DNA of 64,000 nucleotides from Ga0077530 sp046293075. Lineage in GTDB: Bacteria; Pseudomonadota; Alphaproteobacteria; Rhizobiales; Hyphomicrobiaceae. The stretch covers positions 50,516-114,515 of the forward strand of contig JBKBPL010000009.1 in assembly GCA_046293075.1 (NCBI GenBank). Reading direction: 5' to 3'. Below the pieces are notes generated by a model. That model had not been told where the DNA came from. It ran no database searches and saw only the letters and a program-made list of their open reading frames with translations. Positions 1 through 8,868 of this stretch are shown here, piece after piece (position 1 is the stretch's first letter; the number at the start of each line of letters is the position of its first letter). The position numbers and the translations under genes are program-made.

Positions 1-1785
1 TCGGGCGCTGACAAGCCCGACATCGAGAAGCTGGCGGTGGAAGCTCAGAATGTGCTCGCGCTTTGGGCAATCGAACCACAAGCCATCGCAGAGGAGCTTA
101 AGCCGCTTGCGGCTGGCATGGGCGTCGGACAAGGGGAGACCGGCGGCCTCGAGCAGCACCGTGCCGAGGTAGGGCACGTCAAGGATTTCGGGACTCGAGA
201 ACCGGGGCTCGAAGCGCACGCCGTTGATGGCGAAAAACGTCTGGTAGCCGATCGAGCCGCGGGTGACGAGCACGTCTTCCGCCTCCGTCTCGTCGCTGAA
301 GCCGAGGAGCACGCGCGTCGCCATTGGGTGATGGTCACCGTAGCGCACGATCAGGAAGCGCTCTGTGGGAAAGCGGCGTTCGAGCTCTCCGACGAGGTGC
401 TGGTAGTCGAGGCGGGAGAGCCACAGGCGGCGCAGCACCTCATGCATCTCGGGATGGGTGCCGGGGCCACCGCCGGGCAGATTCATGTGTGGCTCGTAGG
501 GGTGGTCGAAGGGCCAGTGGCCGGCCATGGTTTCAATGAATGTGAAGAGCGGCGCGCGTGACGTGGCGAGGTGACGCGCGATCTCCTCGAGCGCATTTTC
601 ATAGTAGAAGCGGTCGCGCTCGTTGGCCCGCGTTGCCCCCTGATCCCTGGCATCGCGCAAATCCGTGATGCCGACACTCGTGAAGAAGCGCTCGGCGCCG
701 GTGAATGTGCGCAGCATGGGATAGAACATGACGTTGCGATAGCCGCACTTCGCCAGGATGTTGGGCAGCGTCTCGCTGATCTTGCCGGACATGAGGCGTT
801 GCACGAAGAGGCGCATACCGCCGAAGGAGTAGGTGGAGAGCCCCGTCATCACCGAGAATTCGGTGAGGACGGAGGCACCACCGTAGCTTTCGACCCGGAG
901 CCGGTAAGTGCGACCATCGTCCGAGCGGAAGAAGTCGTCGAGCTGGCGATCGTATTCGAGGGCTGGGAACAGCGAAGGCTGAACCGCGGACTCGTGGTGG
1001 ATAAGGATGACGTGCGGCGGCTCATGCGCCGGCGTGCAGCTGACCTTGGGTTGGATGGGCGGCATTCGCAACTCCGCCGATGCCGCCGCAGCCTCCATGA
1101 GCTGGCCGCGCATCAGCGTCTCGATCGTCTCGGCCCATGATCGGTAAAATGACGAGACGTACATCGCCCTGTACTGGAACAGCGAATGGCGCCGCTCGCC
1201 GACCGAAAGGGCGGCCGCCGTCGCCCCGCAGGCGCAGACGAGCAGCAGAATTGCGGCGAGCGAGCGCGGCACGCGCACGGGGTCGATGCGCCAAGCCACG
1301 ACCGCCAAGAATACCGCCATCAGGCCGACAACGAGCGCCGCGAGAACCGGGCCGCCGTAGTTGGTGACGAGAAAGCTCAGGTTGGTGCTCGACATCAGGT
1401 AGTAGGCGATGTCGTAGGCGTGCAGCACCATATTCATGTACTTGAGCTTCAGTGACGAGATGGTGGTGACGAGCGCCACCTGCGCCGCCACAAGCACGAC
1501 AGCAAGCAGCAGGCGCCGCGTGAGCAGCATGATAAGCGCGCCGGTCGTGGCACTCACCATGATGGCGAGCAGCACTGTGATCGGCGGGCCTTCGGTCCAC
1601 GCGAGCCATGAAGCGAGCGCCAGCGCCGAGGCCGCGCTGAGCGCATAGCTGGTGGCTGATCGCAGAGGCCGGCCGGTAATAGGCCACCGGCGGCTGTCGG
1701 CCCTATGGGCACGGAAGGATGAGCGTGAGGCGTCGGCCGTCACGGAAGGGGGAAGCACAGGATCCTTTTGGCTCACGCGGTACAC
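1..1785 (-). CDS. LTA-synthase-like membrane sulfatase (partial)
   Basis: The minus-strand frame is open from about 1797 to the window edge, so the C-terminus is missing. The first ~200 residues hold about five hydrophobic segments; the rest is a sulfatase/alkaline-phosphatase fold. Visible motifs are HVILIHHES (around 975–1012), where the family binds metal, and YGDHHP (near 320–340), the C-terminal metal site. This is the layout of LtaS/OpgB-type phosphoglycerol transferases and related periplasmic enzymes. In LtaS the nucleophile is a Thr in a T-x-D-S-E-F motif; here the aligned segment (about 860–880) reads SVLTEF, so the nucleophile may be Ser. No ATG lies before the first hydrophobic segments; GTG at 1785 or 1776 is the likely start. 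The substrate is unknown. Confidence 0.75.
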   Translation of the reverse strand, partial: MYRVSQKDPVLPPSVTADASRSSFRAHRADSRRWPITGRPLRSATSYALSAASALALASWLAWTEGPPITVLLAIMVSATTGALIMLLTRRLLLAVVLVAAQVALVTTISSLKLKYMNMVLHAYDIAYYLMSSTNLSFLVTNYGGPVLAALVVGLMAVFLAVVAWRIDPVRVPRSLAAILLLVCACGATAAALSVGERRHSLFQYRAMYVSSFYRSWAETIETLMRGQLMEAAAASAELRMPPIQPKVSCTPAHEPPHVILIHHESAVQPSLFPALEYDRQLDDFFRSDDGRTYRLRVESYGGASVLTEFSVMTGLSTYSFGGMRLFVQRLMSGKISETLPNILAKCGYRNVMFYPMLRTFTGAERFFTSVGITDLRDARDQGATRANERDRFYYENALEEIARHLATSRAPLFTFIETMAGHWPFDHPYEPHMNLPGGGPGTHPEMHEVLRRLWLSRLDYQHLVGELERRFPTERFLIVRYGDHHPMATRVLLGFSDETEAEDVLVTRGSIGYQTFFAINGVRFEPRFSSPEILDVPYLGTVLLEAAGLPLSDAHASRKRLKLLCDGLWFDCPKREHILSFHRQLLDVGLVSAR

Positions 1786-2091
1786 CCAGGATGGCCGGCC
1801 ATTATTGTCATAAAAGTATCATATGCCGGAAAGCAGCACACGTCATTTGGCACTACGCCGGCGGCGCTGGCGCTGGGCGCGTTCGCGCGGAATGGCTCCG
1901 CCTATCCCACCCGCGAAGTTGGCCTCTCGGCCGCCCGACTTGGGCCAGGCATCGCCTGACCCGTGGCGGACGCATAGGTTTGTCCTGACAACTGGTCGGC
2001 GCTGCCCTTCGGCGATATGCTGCAAAACAGATGTCCGCGGCGCATTGGTGATGGGTTGTCCGGACAGATTGTATGAGGACTGAGATATCCG
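1786..2091. other. Divergent intergenic region
   Basis: This 306-base gap separates the sulfatase (leftward) from the acyl-CoA dehydrogenase operon (rightward). The sulfatase side is AT-richer than its surroundings and contains TATGAT on the minus strand (1823–1818), a possible -10 element. The operon side holds two TTGTC-N2-GACA palindromes, listed separately. I see no convincing gene. Confidence 0.5.
1980..2067. promoter_or_regulatory. Paired palindromic operator, TTGTC-N2-GACA(A/G)
   Basis: TTGTCCTGACAA at 1980–1991 is a 12-base palindrome, perfect apart from its central pair. TTGTCCGGACAG at 2056–2067 contains a perfect 10-base palindrome. Their centres are 76 bases apart and both lie upstream of the ATG at 2092. 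Regulators of the GntR/HutC family typically bind GT-N-AC palindromes, and a HutC-type gene lies just beyond the end of this operon (6071–6880). The link is inferred. Confidence 0.5.
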
Positions 2092-3255
2092 ATGAGGAGC
2101 ACCATCAACGACGCGGCCGACGAGGTCCAGCTTCTCGACATGATCGAGCGCTGGACGGAGCGGGAGCTCAAGCCGATCGTGCGCGCGTACGACCACGCCG
2201 ACCGCTATCCCGACCACATCGTCGAGCAGATGAAGGAGCTTGGCTTGTTCGGGGCGACGGTCAGCCCCGCGTATGGCGGCCTCGGTCTGCCAGCCTCGAC
2301 CTACGCCAAGATCGTCATGACGATCTCGTCCGTCTGGATGTCGATCACCGGCATCTTTAACTCGCACCTCATGCTGGCGCTCGCCATCGAGAAGTTCGGG
2401 ACGCCGGAGCAGAAGAAACAGTGGCTGCCGAAGCTCGCATCAGGTGAGATCCGCGGCGGCCTCGCGCTGACCGAGCCCGATGCCGGGACGGACCTCCAGG
2501 GCATCCGCATGACGGCGCGCCGCGACGGCGACGACTATGTCATCAACGGCACCAAGATGTGGATCACCAACGGCGCCGAAGGATCGTGCTTTGCCATGCT
2601 GGTGAAGACCGATCCCGACGCGAAGCCGCGGCACGCCGGCATGAGCCTTTTCATCACGCCGAAGAAGGCGGGCTTCACGGTCGGGCGCAAGCTCAAGAAG
2701 CTCGGTTACAAGGCCATCGACACGGCGGAGCTCGTCTTCGAGAACTACCGCGTGCCGAAAGATCATCTCATTGGCGGCGTTGAGGGGCAGGGCTTCTATC
2801 AGACGACCGGCGGCCTCGAGCTCGGACGCATCAACGTCGCAGCGCGGGGTGTGGGCATCGCCGAGGGCGCGCTGAAGCTGGCGACGGCGTATGCGCAGGT
2901 GCGCAAGACATTCGGCAAGCCCATCTGCGAGCATCAGGCCATCCAATTGAAACTCGGCGAGATGGCGACCCGCGCCCGGGCCGCCCGGCTTCTGACGCTC
3001 GATGCCGCGGCTGCCTTCGATCGCGGCGAGCGATGCGACATGGAGGCTGGCATGGCGAAGTACTTCGCGAGTGAGGCCGCGCTTGAAAATGCCATTGAGG
3101 GGATGCGCATCCATGGCGCCTATGGGTACTCGCAGGAGTACGACATCGAGCGCCTCTACCGCGACGCACCGCTCACCTGCATCGGCGAGGGCACCAACGA
3201 GATGCAGCGCATCATCATCGCCAAGAACTGGATCAAGAGGAACCCCATCGCATGA
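2092..3255 (+). CDS. Acyl-CoA dehydrogenase
   Basis: FAD-dependent alpha,beta-dehydrogenation of an acyl-CoA, with electrons passed to ETF. The 387 residues cover the usual N-terminal helical, middle beta and C-terminal helical domains. The middle-domain signature LTEPDAGTDLQG and the WITNG segment are present. GEGTNEMQR near the C-terminus supplies the catalytic base, Glu366. The next CoA-transferase overlaps its stop by four bases (ATGA), so translation is probably coupled. With two CoA-transferases and a MaoC hydratase it suggests activation, desaturation and hydration of an organic acid. Overall look is closest to short-chain or glutaryl-type enzymes; substrate unassigned. Confidence 0.9.
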   Translation: MRSTINDAADEVQLLDMIERWTERELKPIVRAYDHADRYPDHIVEQMKELGLFGATVSPAYGGLGLPASTYAKIVMTISSVWMSITGIFNSHLMLALAIEKFGTPEQKKQWLPKLASGEIRGGLALTEPDAGTDLQGIRMTARRDGDDYVINGTKMWITNGAEGSCFAMLVKTDPDAKPRHAGMSLFITPKKAGFTVGRKLKKLGYKAIDTAELVFENYRVPKDHLIGGVEGQGFYQTTGGLELGRINVAARGVGIAEGALKLATAYAQVRKTFGKPICEHQAIQLKLGEMATRARAARLLTLDAAAAFDRGERCDMEAGMAKYFASEAALENAIEGMRIHGAYGYSQEYDIERLYRDAPLTCIGEGTNEMQRIIIAKNWIKRNPIA

Positions 3256-4421
3256 TGCCACTGGCGGGTTTGACGATCGTTTCAGTCGAGCAGTTCGGGG
3301 CGGCCCCCTACGGGACGATGTTCCTCGCCGAGCTCGGCGCGACGGTGATCAAGATCGAGAACGCGGCGATCGGCGGCGATCCGGCGCGCAAGACCGGCCC
3401 GTACTTCCTCGGCGAGAACGACAGCGAGTATTTCCAGGCCTTCAACAGCAACAAGAGGAGCGTCGCGCTTGACCTGCGCAGCGAGGAAGGCCGCGCCGCG
3501 CTGCGCCATCTCATCAGCGAGGCCGATGCCGTCGTGAATAACCTGCGCGGGGACCTGCCGGCCCGGATGGGCCTCGATTATCCTGCACTGGGCGCCGTCA
3601 AGCCTTCCATCGTGTGCGTGCATGTCTCCGCCTATGGGCGGGACAACGCGCGCGCATCGCGCCCCGGCTATGATTATCTCATGCAGGCCGAGTCCGGGCT
3701 CATGGACCTGACCGGCGAGCCGGATGGTCCGCCCTCACGGATCGGTGCGCCCTCCATGATCGACCAGACGACCGGGCTCACGGCCGCGGTCGGCCTGCTC
3801 GCGGCCGTCCTGCAGGCGCGCTCGACCGGCAAGGGCTGCGACGTCGATATCAGCCTCTTCGAGGTGGCGCTGCATCAGCTCGGGTACGTGGCGCGCTGGT
3901 ATCTCAACGAAGGCCACGTCTCCCGTCGCCAGCAGCGCAGTGCCCACTTCTCCGTCGCGCCGGTGCAGACCTTCCCGACCGCCGACGGCTGGGTCTTCGT
4001 CATGTGCATGACGGATAAGTTCTGGGCCGAGCTGGTCGCAGCCATCGAGCGTCCTGAGCTCAACGCGGATCCGCGCTTCGCGACCATGGCGAGCCGGCAG
4101 GCGAACCGCGACGCGATCACCGAGATCGTCGATGCCGAGCTCAAGAAGAAGCCGAGCGCATACTGGCTCGCGCGTCTCGGCAGCGTGCTTCCCATTGCGC
4201 CGGTCCTCGATCTCGCAAGCGCCTTGGACAACCCGTTCCTCAAGACGACGGAAATGATCCGCAACGTGCCGCATCCGGCCATGCCGGGCATGCGCGTGCT
4301 CGCCAATCCGATCAAGATCAACGGCAAGCGGCTGGAGCAGGCCGTCTGCCCGCCCATGGGCGCCGACAATGCCGCGTTCCTCGGCGCGCCGGGCGGCGAG
4401 AGGGTGCGAGGGCGCGCATGA
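3252..4421 (+). CDS. Family III (CaiB/BaiF) CoA-transferase, first copy
   Basis: Transfers CoA between acids through an Asp-bound acyl-CoA anhydride. The 389 residues match the family. It opens with the typical LAGLTIVSVEQFGAAPYGTMF and carries the VIKIE strand. By alignment with formyl-CoA transferase the catalytic Asp is Asp171 in MIDQTTG. ATGA overlaps join it to the dehydrogenase upstream and to a second CoA-transferase downstream. Adjacent CaiB genes may form a heteromer or act on different acids; the sequence does not decide. Confidence 0.88.
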   Translation: MMPLAGLTIVSVEQFGAAPYGTMFLAELGATVIKIENAAIGGDPARKTGPYFLGENDSEYFQAFNSNKRSVALDLRSEEGRAALRHLISEADAVVNNLRGDLPARMGLDYPALGAVKPSIVCVHVSAYGRDNARASRPGYDYLMQAESGLMDLTGEPDGPPSRIGAPSMIDQTTGLTAAVGLLAAVLQARSTGKGCDVDISLFEVALHQLGYVARWYLNEGHVSRRQQRSAHFSVAPVQTFPTADGWVFVMCMTDKFWAELVAAIERPELNADPRFATMASRQANRDAITEIVDAELKKKPSAYWLARLGSVLPIAPVLDLASALDNPFLKTTEMIRNVPHPAMPGMRVLANPIKINGKRLEQAVCPPMGADNAAFLGAPGGERVRGRA

Positions 4422-5533
4422 AGCTTGAAGGCATTCGCGTCATTGACCTCTCTGTCTTCCTGCCCGGGCCCTACCTCACGCTCGCCATGGCCGACCACGG
4501 CGCGGAGGTGATCAAGGTGGAGCCGCCGGGCGAAGGTGATCCGGGCCGGCATATCGGCCTCTCCGACGGCCCGAGCACGGTCTTCTTCCGCAATATCAAC
4601 CGCGGCAAGAAGAGCATTGTCGTCGACCTCAAGAAATCCGATCAGCGCGAGCGGCTGCTCAGGCTGTGCGAGGCGGCCGACGTCGTCGTGGAATCATTCC
4701 GCCCTGGCGTCGTCGATCGTCTTGGCGTTGGCTACGAGGCGGTGCGCGCGCGCAACCCGCGCATTGTCTACTGCGCGATCAGCGCTTTCGGCCAGACCGG
4801 GCCGTACAGCGGCCGCCCGGCGCATGATCTGGCGCTCGAAGCCGAGAGCGGCTTGCTCACGGCATCACTCGGCGGCGACGGCAAGCCGGCCATGCCAGCG
4901 ATTCCGGCGGCCGACGTGCTGGCGGGCCTGCAGGGCCTTGCGGCCGTGCTCATGGCGCTGCTGCGCCGGAACCAGACGGGCGCCGGCGACTATATCGACA
5001 TCAGCATGCACGACGTCACGGTCGGCGCGATGCTGAATATTCTCGGCCCCACATTCGCCGAGAACCGGCAGCCGATCCCGACGCATGAGCGCACGACCGG
5101 GGGTGCGGCCTTCTATCGCCCCTATGAAACACGCGACGGCCGCTTCCTCGTCCTCGCTGGGCAGGAGCCGAAGTTCATCCAAAACCTGCTTGGTGCCTTG
5201 GGCCGTCCGGATCTCGCTGAGCCCTGCCTCAGGGGACCGGGGCCGCATCAGCAGCCCGTAATGCACTTCCTCGCAGAGATCTTCCGGACCAAGACGCTTG
5301 CGGAGTGGGATGCGTATCTTGCGACGCTCGACGTCTGCTACGGCCGCGTCAACACCCTGCCCGAGGCCTTCGCGCACGAGAACCTCCATGCCCGCGGCAT
5401 GGTGCTCAAAGACGCGCAGGGTCGCACCCATGTCGGACCACCGATCCATTTCCGCCATGAGCCGGCCGCGCCCGTGCTGCGCGAGCCGCGCCTCGGCGAG
5501 CATACCGAGAGCGTGCTCGGCGCGCAGAAATAG
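4418..5533 (+). CDS. Family III (CaiB/BaiF) CoA-transferase, second copy
   Basis: A 371-residue paralogue of the preceding gene, starting inside its stop codon (ATGA). It has the family opening LEGIRVIDLSVFLPGPY, then the VIKVEPPGEGDPGR segment that contacts CoA. The putative catalytic residue is Asp166 in PAADVLAG. The divergence from its neighbour argues against a recent duplication and for distinct substrates or a heteromeric enzyme. Confidence 0.88.
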   Translation: MKLEGIRVIDLSVFLPGPYLTLAMADHGAEVIKVEPPGEGDPGRHIGLSDGPSTVFFRNINRGKKSIVVDLKKSDQRERLLRLCEAADVVVESFRPGVVDRLGVGYEAVRARNPRIVYCAISAFGQTGPYSGRPAHDLALEAESGLLTASLGGDGKPAMPAIPAADVLAGLQGLAAVLMALLRRNQTGAGDYIDISMHDVTVGAMLNILGPTFAENRQPIPTHERTTGGAAFYRPYETRDGRFLVLAGQEPKFIQNLLGALGRPDLAEPCLRGPGPHQQPVMHFLAEIFRTKTLAEWDAYLATLDVCYGRVNTLPEAFAHENLHARGMVLKDAQGRTHVGPPIHFRHEPAAPVLREPRLGEHTESVLGAQK

Positions 5534-5551
5534 TCTTGGGAGATCGATATT

Positions 5552-6055
5552 ATGCAGAGCCATGAGGCCGCCGGCGGCCGGCGCTATCGCGAGACGTTCG
5601 GCCGGTATTTCGATGACTTCGTCGTCGGGGACATCTACGAGCATCGGCCGGGGCGGACGATCACGGAAACCGACAATATATGGTTCACCCTGCTGACCAT
5701 GAATACGCACCCGCTGCACTTCGACGTGGCCTACGCGGCGAAATCGGAGTTCGGCCGGCCACTCGTGAACAGCTGCCTCACCTTGTCCATGGTGGTCGGC
5801 ATGAGCGTGAGCGACTTGAGCCAGAAGGCGATCGCCAATCTCGGCTGGAACGACATCAAGCTGACCGCGCCGGTCTTCGTCGGCGATACCCTCTATGCGG
5901 AGTCGGAAGTCCTGGCGAAACGGGAGTCCGCGTCGCGCCCGACGCAGGGCGTCGTGACCGTGCGCACGATTGGCAAGAAAGCCGATGGGGTGGCGTTCAT
6001 CAGCTTCGAGCGCACCATGCTGGTGCCCAAGCGCGGGCACGGCATCGAAGATTGA
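5552..6055 (+). CDS. MaoC-family hot-dog enoyl-CoA hydratase
   Basis: The 167 residues form one MaoC hot-dog domain. The hydratase-2 region is recognisable around NTHPLHFDVAYA, where family members place the catalytic His/Asp pair. A GAGAT ribosome site lies shortly before the ATG at 5552. It closes the operon begun at 2092 and would hydrate the unsaturated CoA ester made by the dehydrogenase. Mesaconyl-CoA hydratases belong to this fold, so a branched dicarboxylic acid is one possible substrate, but that is a guess. Confidence 0.82.
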   Translation: MQSHEAAGGRRYRETFGRYFDDFVVGDIYEHRPGRTITETDNIWFTLLTMNTHPLHFDVAYAAKSEFGRPLVNSCLTLSMVVGMSVSDLSQKAIANLGWNDIKLTAPVFVGDTLYAESEVLAKRESASRPTQGVVTVRTIGKKADGVAFISFERTMLVPKRGHGIED

Positions 6056-6070
6056 GCCAGCGACCGACGC

Positions 6071-6880
6071 CTAGCCCTTCATGCGCCGCATGGTCATAGT
6101 GTGGCGGAAGCGTGATGCCGGATGGGTATTGATGGCGATGAGCGCGATCTGTCCCGAGGCGAGCCGGTACGTGCGCCGCACGACGAGCGCTATAGGATCG
6201 TCCGTAGCACGGAGGCCCTCGGCCATTGCCTCGGTCATGTGCGCGGCGGTGATTTCCTGCTGAACTTCCGCGATGCGCTGGCCGAACATGTCCTCGATGA
6301 GATGGAAGATGGGGCCGGCATGGCGCTGCAGGAGCCGGCCGACGGCCGCAAAGTCCCGGCTGATGTGGACCTCTGTCCGACAGAGCGGGACCTCGCTTTC
6401 CTCGCGATACCGGTAGCCGCGGACGGCCAGCCACGCTTCGCCGCTGGCGACGCCGATCTGCTGCGCGCGCTTGCGGTCGAGCTCGATCAGCTCGATCGTG
6501 TCGATCGCGAAGCGGGATCCGGCCGCGTAGGTGACGAGATCGCAGATCGACGTCACTTCATGCACGTGCGACTCGGAGGGGCGGGGCGAAACGACGGTCG
6601 TTCCGGAGCCCCGCCGCGACCGCACGAGGTTGTCCTCGCGCAGTCGTCGCAGCGCCTCGCGCACCGTGTAGCGGCTGACCGAGTAGCGCTTGCGAAGCTC
6701 GTCCTCGGGCGGCAGTGTGGCGCCGACCGGATAGACGCCGCGAACAATCTCGTCCTTGATGGCGTGAAAGAGCTGCAGGTAGAGCGGGTCGCCGGCGTTG
6801 AGGTCCATCGGTGCGGGGGCGCCGGGCCTGGACTTGGGCCGGTTTGGGCGGCGGACCTTCGTTTCATTCCTCGAGGCCAT
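6071..6880 (-). CDS. GntR/HutC-family transcriptional regulator
   Basis: The N-terminal winged helix (residues ~30–100) contains the GntR signature LRKRYSVSRYTVREALRRL. The C-terminal UTRA ligand domain (residues ~115–265) is typical of the HutC subfamily, which senses small metabolites. Length (269 residues) fits. The gene converges on the CoA operon, 15 bases after the MaoC stop. The paired TTGTC-N2-GACA palindromes upstream of that operon are its most plausible targets. The N-terminus is Arg/Pro/Lys-rich before the DNA-binding domain. Confidence 0.88.
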   Translation of the reverse strand: MASRNETKVRRPNRPKSRPGAPAPMDLNAGDPLYLQLFHAIKDEIVRGVYPVGATLPPEDELRKRYSVSRYTVREALRRLREDNLVRSRRGSGTTVVSPRPSESHVHEVTSICDLVTYAAGSRFAIDTIELIELDRKRAQQIGVASGEAWLAVRGYRYREESEVPLCRTEVHISRDFAAVGRLLQRHAGPIFHLIEDMFGQRIAEVQQEITAAHMTEAMAEGLRATDDPIALVVRRTYRLASGQIALIAINTHPASRFRHTMTMRRMKG

Positions 6881-6922
6881 GATCCGAAGGTGTGGTCCGC
6901 GCGTTCCAGAGCCTGAAAGAAA

Positions 6923-6997
6923 TGGTGCCGGCTGAGGGATTTGAACCCCCGACCAACGGTTTACAAAACCGCTGCTCTACCACTGAGCTAAGCCGGC
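6923..6997 (-). tRNA. tRNA-Thr (anticodon UGU)
   Basis: Read on the minus strand the sequence folds as a cloverleaf. The acceptor stem is GCCGGCT/AGCCGGC and the D-stem GCTC/GAGC. The anticodon stem is GCGGT/ACCGT around the loop TTTGTAA, giving anticodon TGT. The T-arm is GGGGGTTCAAATCCC-like. The 3' CCA is encoded (6925–6923). It reads ACA codons. Confidence 0.95.
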
Positions 6998-7246
6998 TTT
7001 TCGGGCCGCGCCGGCAGGGCGGCGGCCGATTGGCGCCCTTATACGCGAACCGCCCGGCCCCTGCTACCGTGTCCTCACGGTGCGCCCCATCTCAGTTCCG
7101 ATTCGGGCGCCACGCCGGCCCTAGCCCTCGGGCCGGCAATGCCCTATAAGGCGGCACTGCAAGCCCAATCGCTGGACGATGCAGCCGGAACCTGGGGCGC
7201 CGCGGCGCTCCGGGCCCGTGCCCCTTGGTTACCGTGGAGACGTGTC

Positions 7247-8638
7247 ATGCCTGCCCCCTGGTCGCCCGACAGCTGGAGATCGAAGCCGATCGTCCAGGTG
7301 CCCGAGTATCCGGACGCGGCCGCTCTGGCCGACGTGGAAGGCAAGCTCGCGACGTTTCCCCCCCTCGTCTTTGCCGGCGAGGCCCGACAGCTCACGAAGG
7401 CGCTCGGCGAGGTTGCGGAGGGCCGCTCGTTCCTGCTCCAGGGCGGCGACTGCGCCGAGAGCTTCCTCGAGCACCGCGCCGACAACATCCGCGACTTCTT
7501 CCGCGTCTTCCTGCAGATGGCGGTCGTGCTGACGTACGCCGGCGGCTCGCCGGTGGTGAAGGTCGGCCGCATTGCCGGCCAGTTCGCCAAGCCGCGCTCC
7601 TCGCCGACCGAGAAGAAGGGCGACATCGAGCTGCCAAGCTACCGCGGCGACATCATCAACGGCGCGGAGTTCACGCCCGAGGCCCGTATTCCGGACCCGC
7701 AGCGCCAGCTCCAGGCCTACCGACAGTCGGCGGCGACGCTGAACTTGATCCGCGCCTTTGCCCAGGGCGGCTACGCGGACCTCGAGCGCGTGCACCAGTG
7801 GACGCTCGGCTTCATCAAGGACAGCCCGCAGGGGCGCAGGTTCGAGGAACTGGCGAGCCGCATCACCGAGACGCTCGAGTTCATGCGCGCGTGCGGCATC
7901 ACCGCCGACAATACGCCGCAATTGCGCACGACGACCGTCTACACGAGCCACGAGGCGCTGCTGCTCGGCTATGAGCAGGCGCTGACGCGGCTCGATTCGA
8001 CGAGCGGCGACTGGTACGCCACGTCGGGCCACATGATCTGGATCGGCGACCGCACGCGCCAGCCGGATCATGCGCACGTCGAGTACTTCCGCGGGATCAA
8101 GAACCCGATCGGCGTGAAGTGCGGGCCGTCGCTCGAGCCCGACGCGCTGCTGCGGCTGATCGACATCCTGAACCCGAACGACGTTGCGGGCCGCCTGACG
8201 CTGATCTGCCGCTTCGGCGCGGACAAGGTGGAGAGCCACCTGCCGAAGCTGATCCGCGCGGTCGAGAAGGCCGGCCGCAAGGTCGTGTGGTCGTGCGATC
8301 CCATGCACGGCAACACCATCTCGGCGGCGAACGGCTACAAGACGCGGCCCTTCGAGCGCATCCTGAAGGAGGTCGATACCTTCTTCGCGGTGCATCGCGC
8401 CGAGGGCACGCACGCCGGCGGCATCCACGTCGAGATGACGGGGCAGAACGTGACGGAGTGCACGGGCGGCGCGGTGGCGATCAGCGAGACGGACCTTTCG
8501 AACCGCTATCACACGCACTGTGATCCGCGGCTCAATGCCGACCAGTCGCTCGAGCTTGCTTTCCTGGTCGCCGAAAGGCTGAAAACCGAACGCGTTGCAC
8601 GCGCACCTCACGAGGCGTCGATCGCGGCGGCGGAGTGA
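7247..8638 (+). CDS. Class II 3-deoxy-7-phosphoheptulonate (DAHP) synthase
   Basis: First step of the shikimate pathway: phosphoenolpyruvate plus erythrose-4-phosphate to DAHP. Class II features include LLQGGDCAESF, the TSGDWYATSGHMIWIGDRTR region, KCGPSLEP and WSCDPMHGNT. I place the start at ATG 7247 (463 residues, MPAPWSPDSW), six bases after GGAGA; the frame is open further upstream but that part has no family character. A hairpin follows the stop. It stands alone, without other shikimate genes. Confidence 0.93.
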   Translation: MPAPWSPDSWRSKPIVQVPEYPDAAALADVEGKLATFPPLVFAGEARQLTKALGEVAEGRSFLLQGGDCAESFLEHRADNIRDFFRVFLQMAVVLTYAGGSPVVKVGRIAGQFAKPRSSPTEKKGDIELPSYRGDIINGAEFTPEARIPDPQRQLQAYRQSAATLNLIRAFAQGGYADLERVHQWTLGFIKDSPQGRRFEELASRITETLEFMRACGITADNTPQLRTTTVYTSHEALLLGYEQALTRLDSTSGDWYATSGHMIWIGDRTRQPDHAHVEYFRGIKNPIGVKCGPSLEPDALLRLIDILNPNDVAGRLTLICRFGADKVESHLPKLIRAVEKAGRKVVWSCDPMHGNTISAANGYKTRPFERILKEVDTFFAVHRAEGTHAGGIHVEMTGQNVTECTGGAVAISETDLSNRYHTHCDPRLNADQSLELAFLVAERLKTERVARAPHEASIAAAE

Positions 8639-8664
8639 TTCGGATCACTTGTTGAATCGAACGG

Positions 8665-8700
8665 GAAGCGCGGTGCCGAAAGGTGCCGCGCTTCTTCTAT
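8665..8700 (+). terminator. Hairpin after DAHP synthase
   Basis: GAAGCGCGGTGCC and GGTGCCGCGCTTC pair (with two G·T pairs) around a GAAA tetraloop at 8665–8694, followed by TTCTAT. The stem is strong and the T-tract weak. It begins 26 bases after the DAHP synthase stop. The remainder of the gap up to 8868 shows nothing I can support. Confidence 0.6.
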
Positions 8701-8868
8701 GCCGTTTGAGGTCATCTTCGCACAAGCCTACGTCCGAGGACGCCGTGGATGTCTGGCTCCGTTCATGGGAGGGCGATTTCCACCATCGGATCGCTGCCTT
8801 CTGCGACGTCAGTCCCGGTCGTCACTCGTAGCCCCGCTCCGCCCGAATGAGCTTGAAGGCTCCCACCC

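Noticed and set aside
1022..1687. 221-residue minus-strand frame
   Set aside because: Ala/Arg/His-rich shadow of the membrane sulfatase, which runs in another frame and has recognisable motifs.
7229..8611. 460-residue antisense frame over DAHP synthase
   Set aside because: High GC keeps antisense frames open; composition is Arg/Ala/Asp-rich with no family features, while the opposite strand has all class II motifs.
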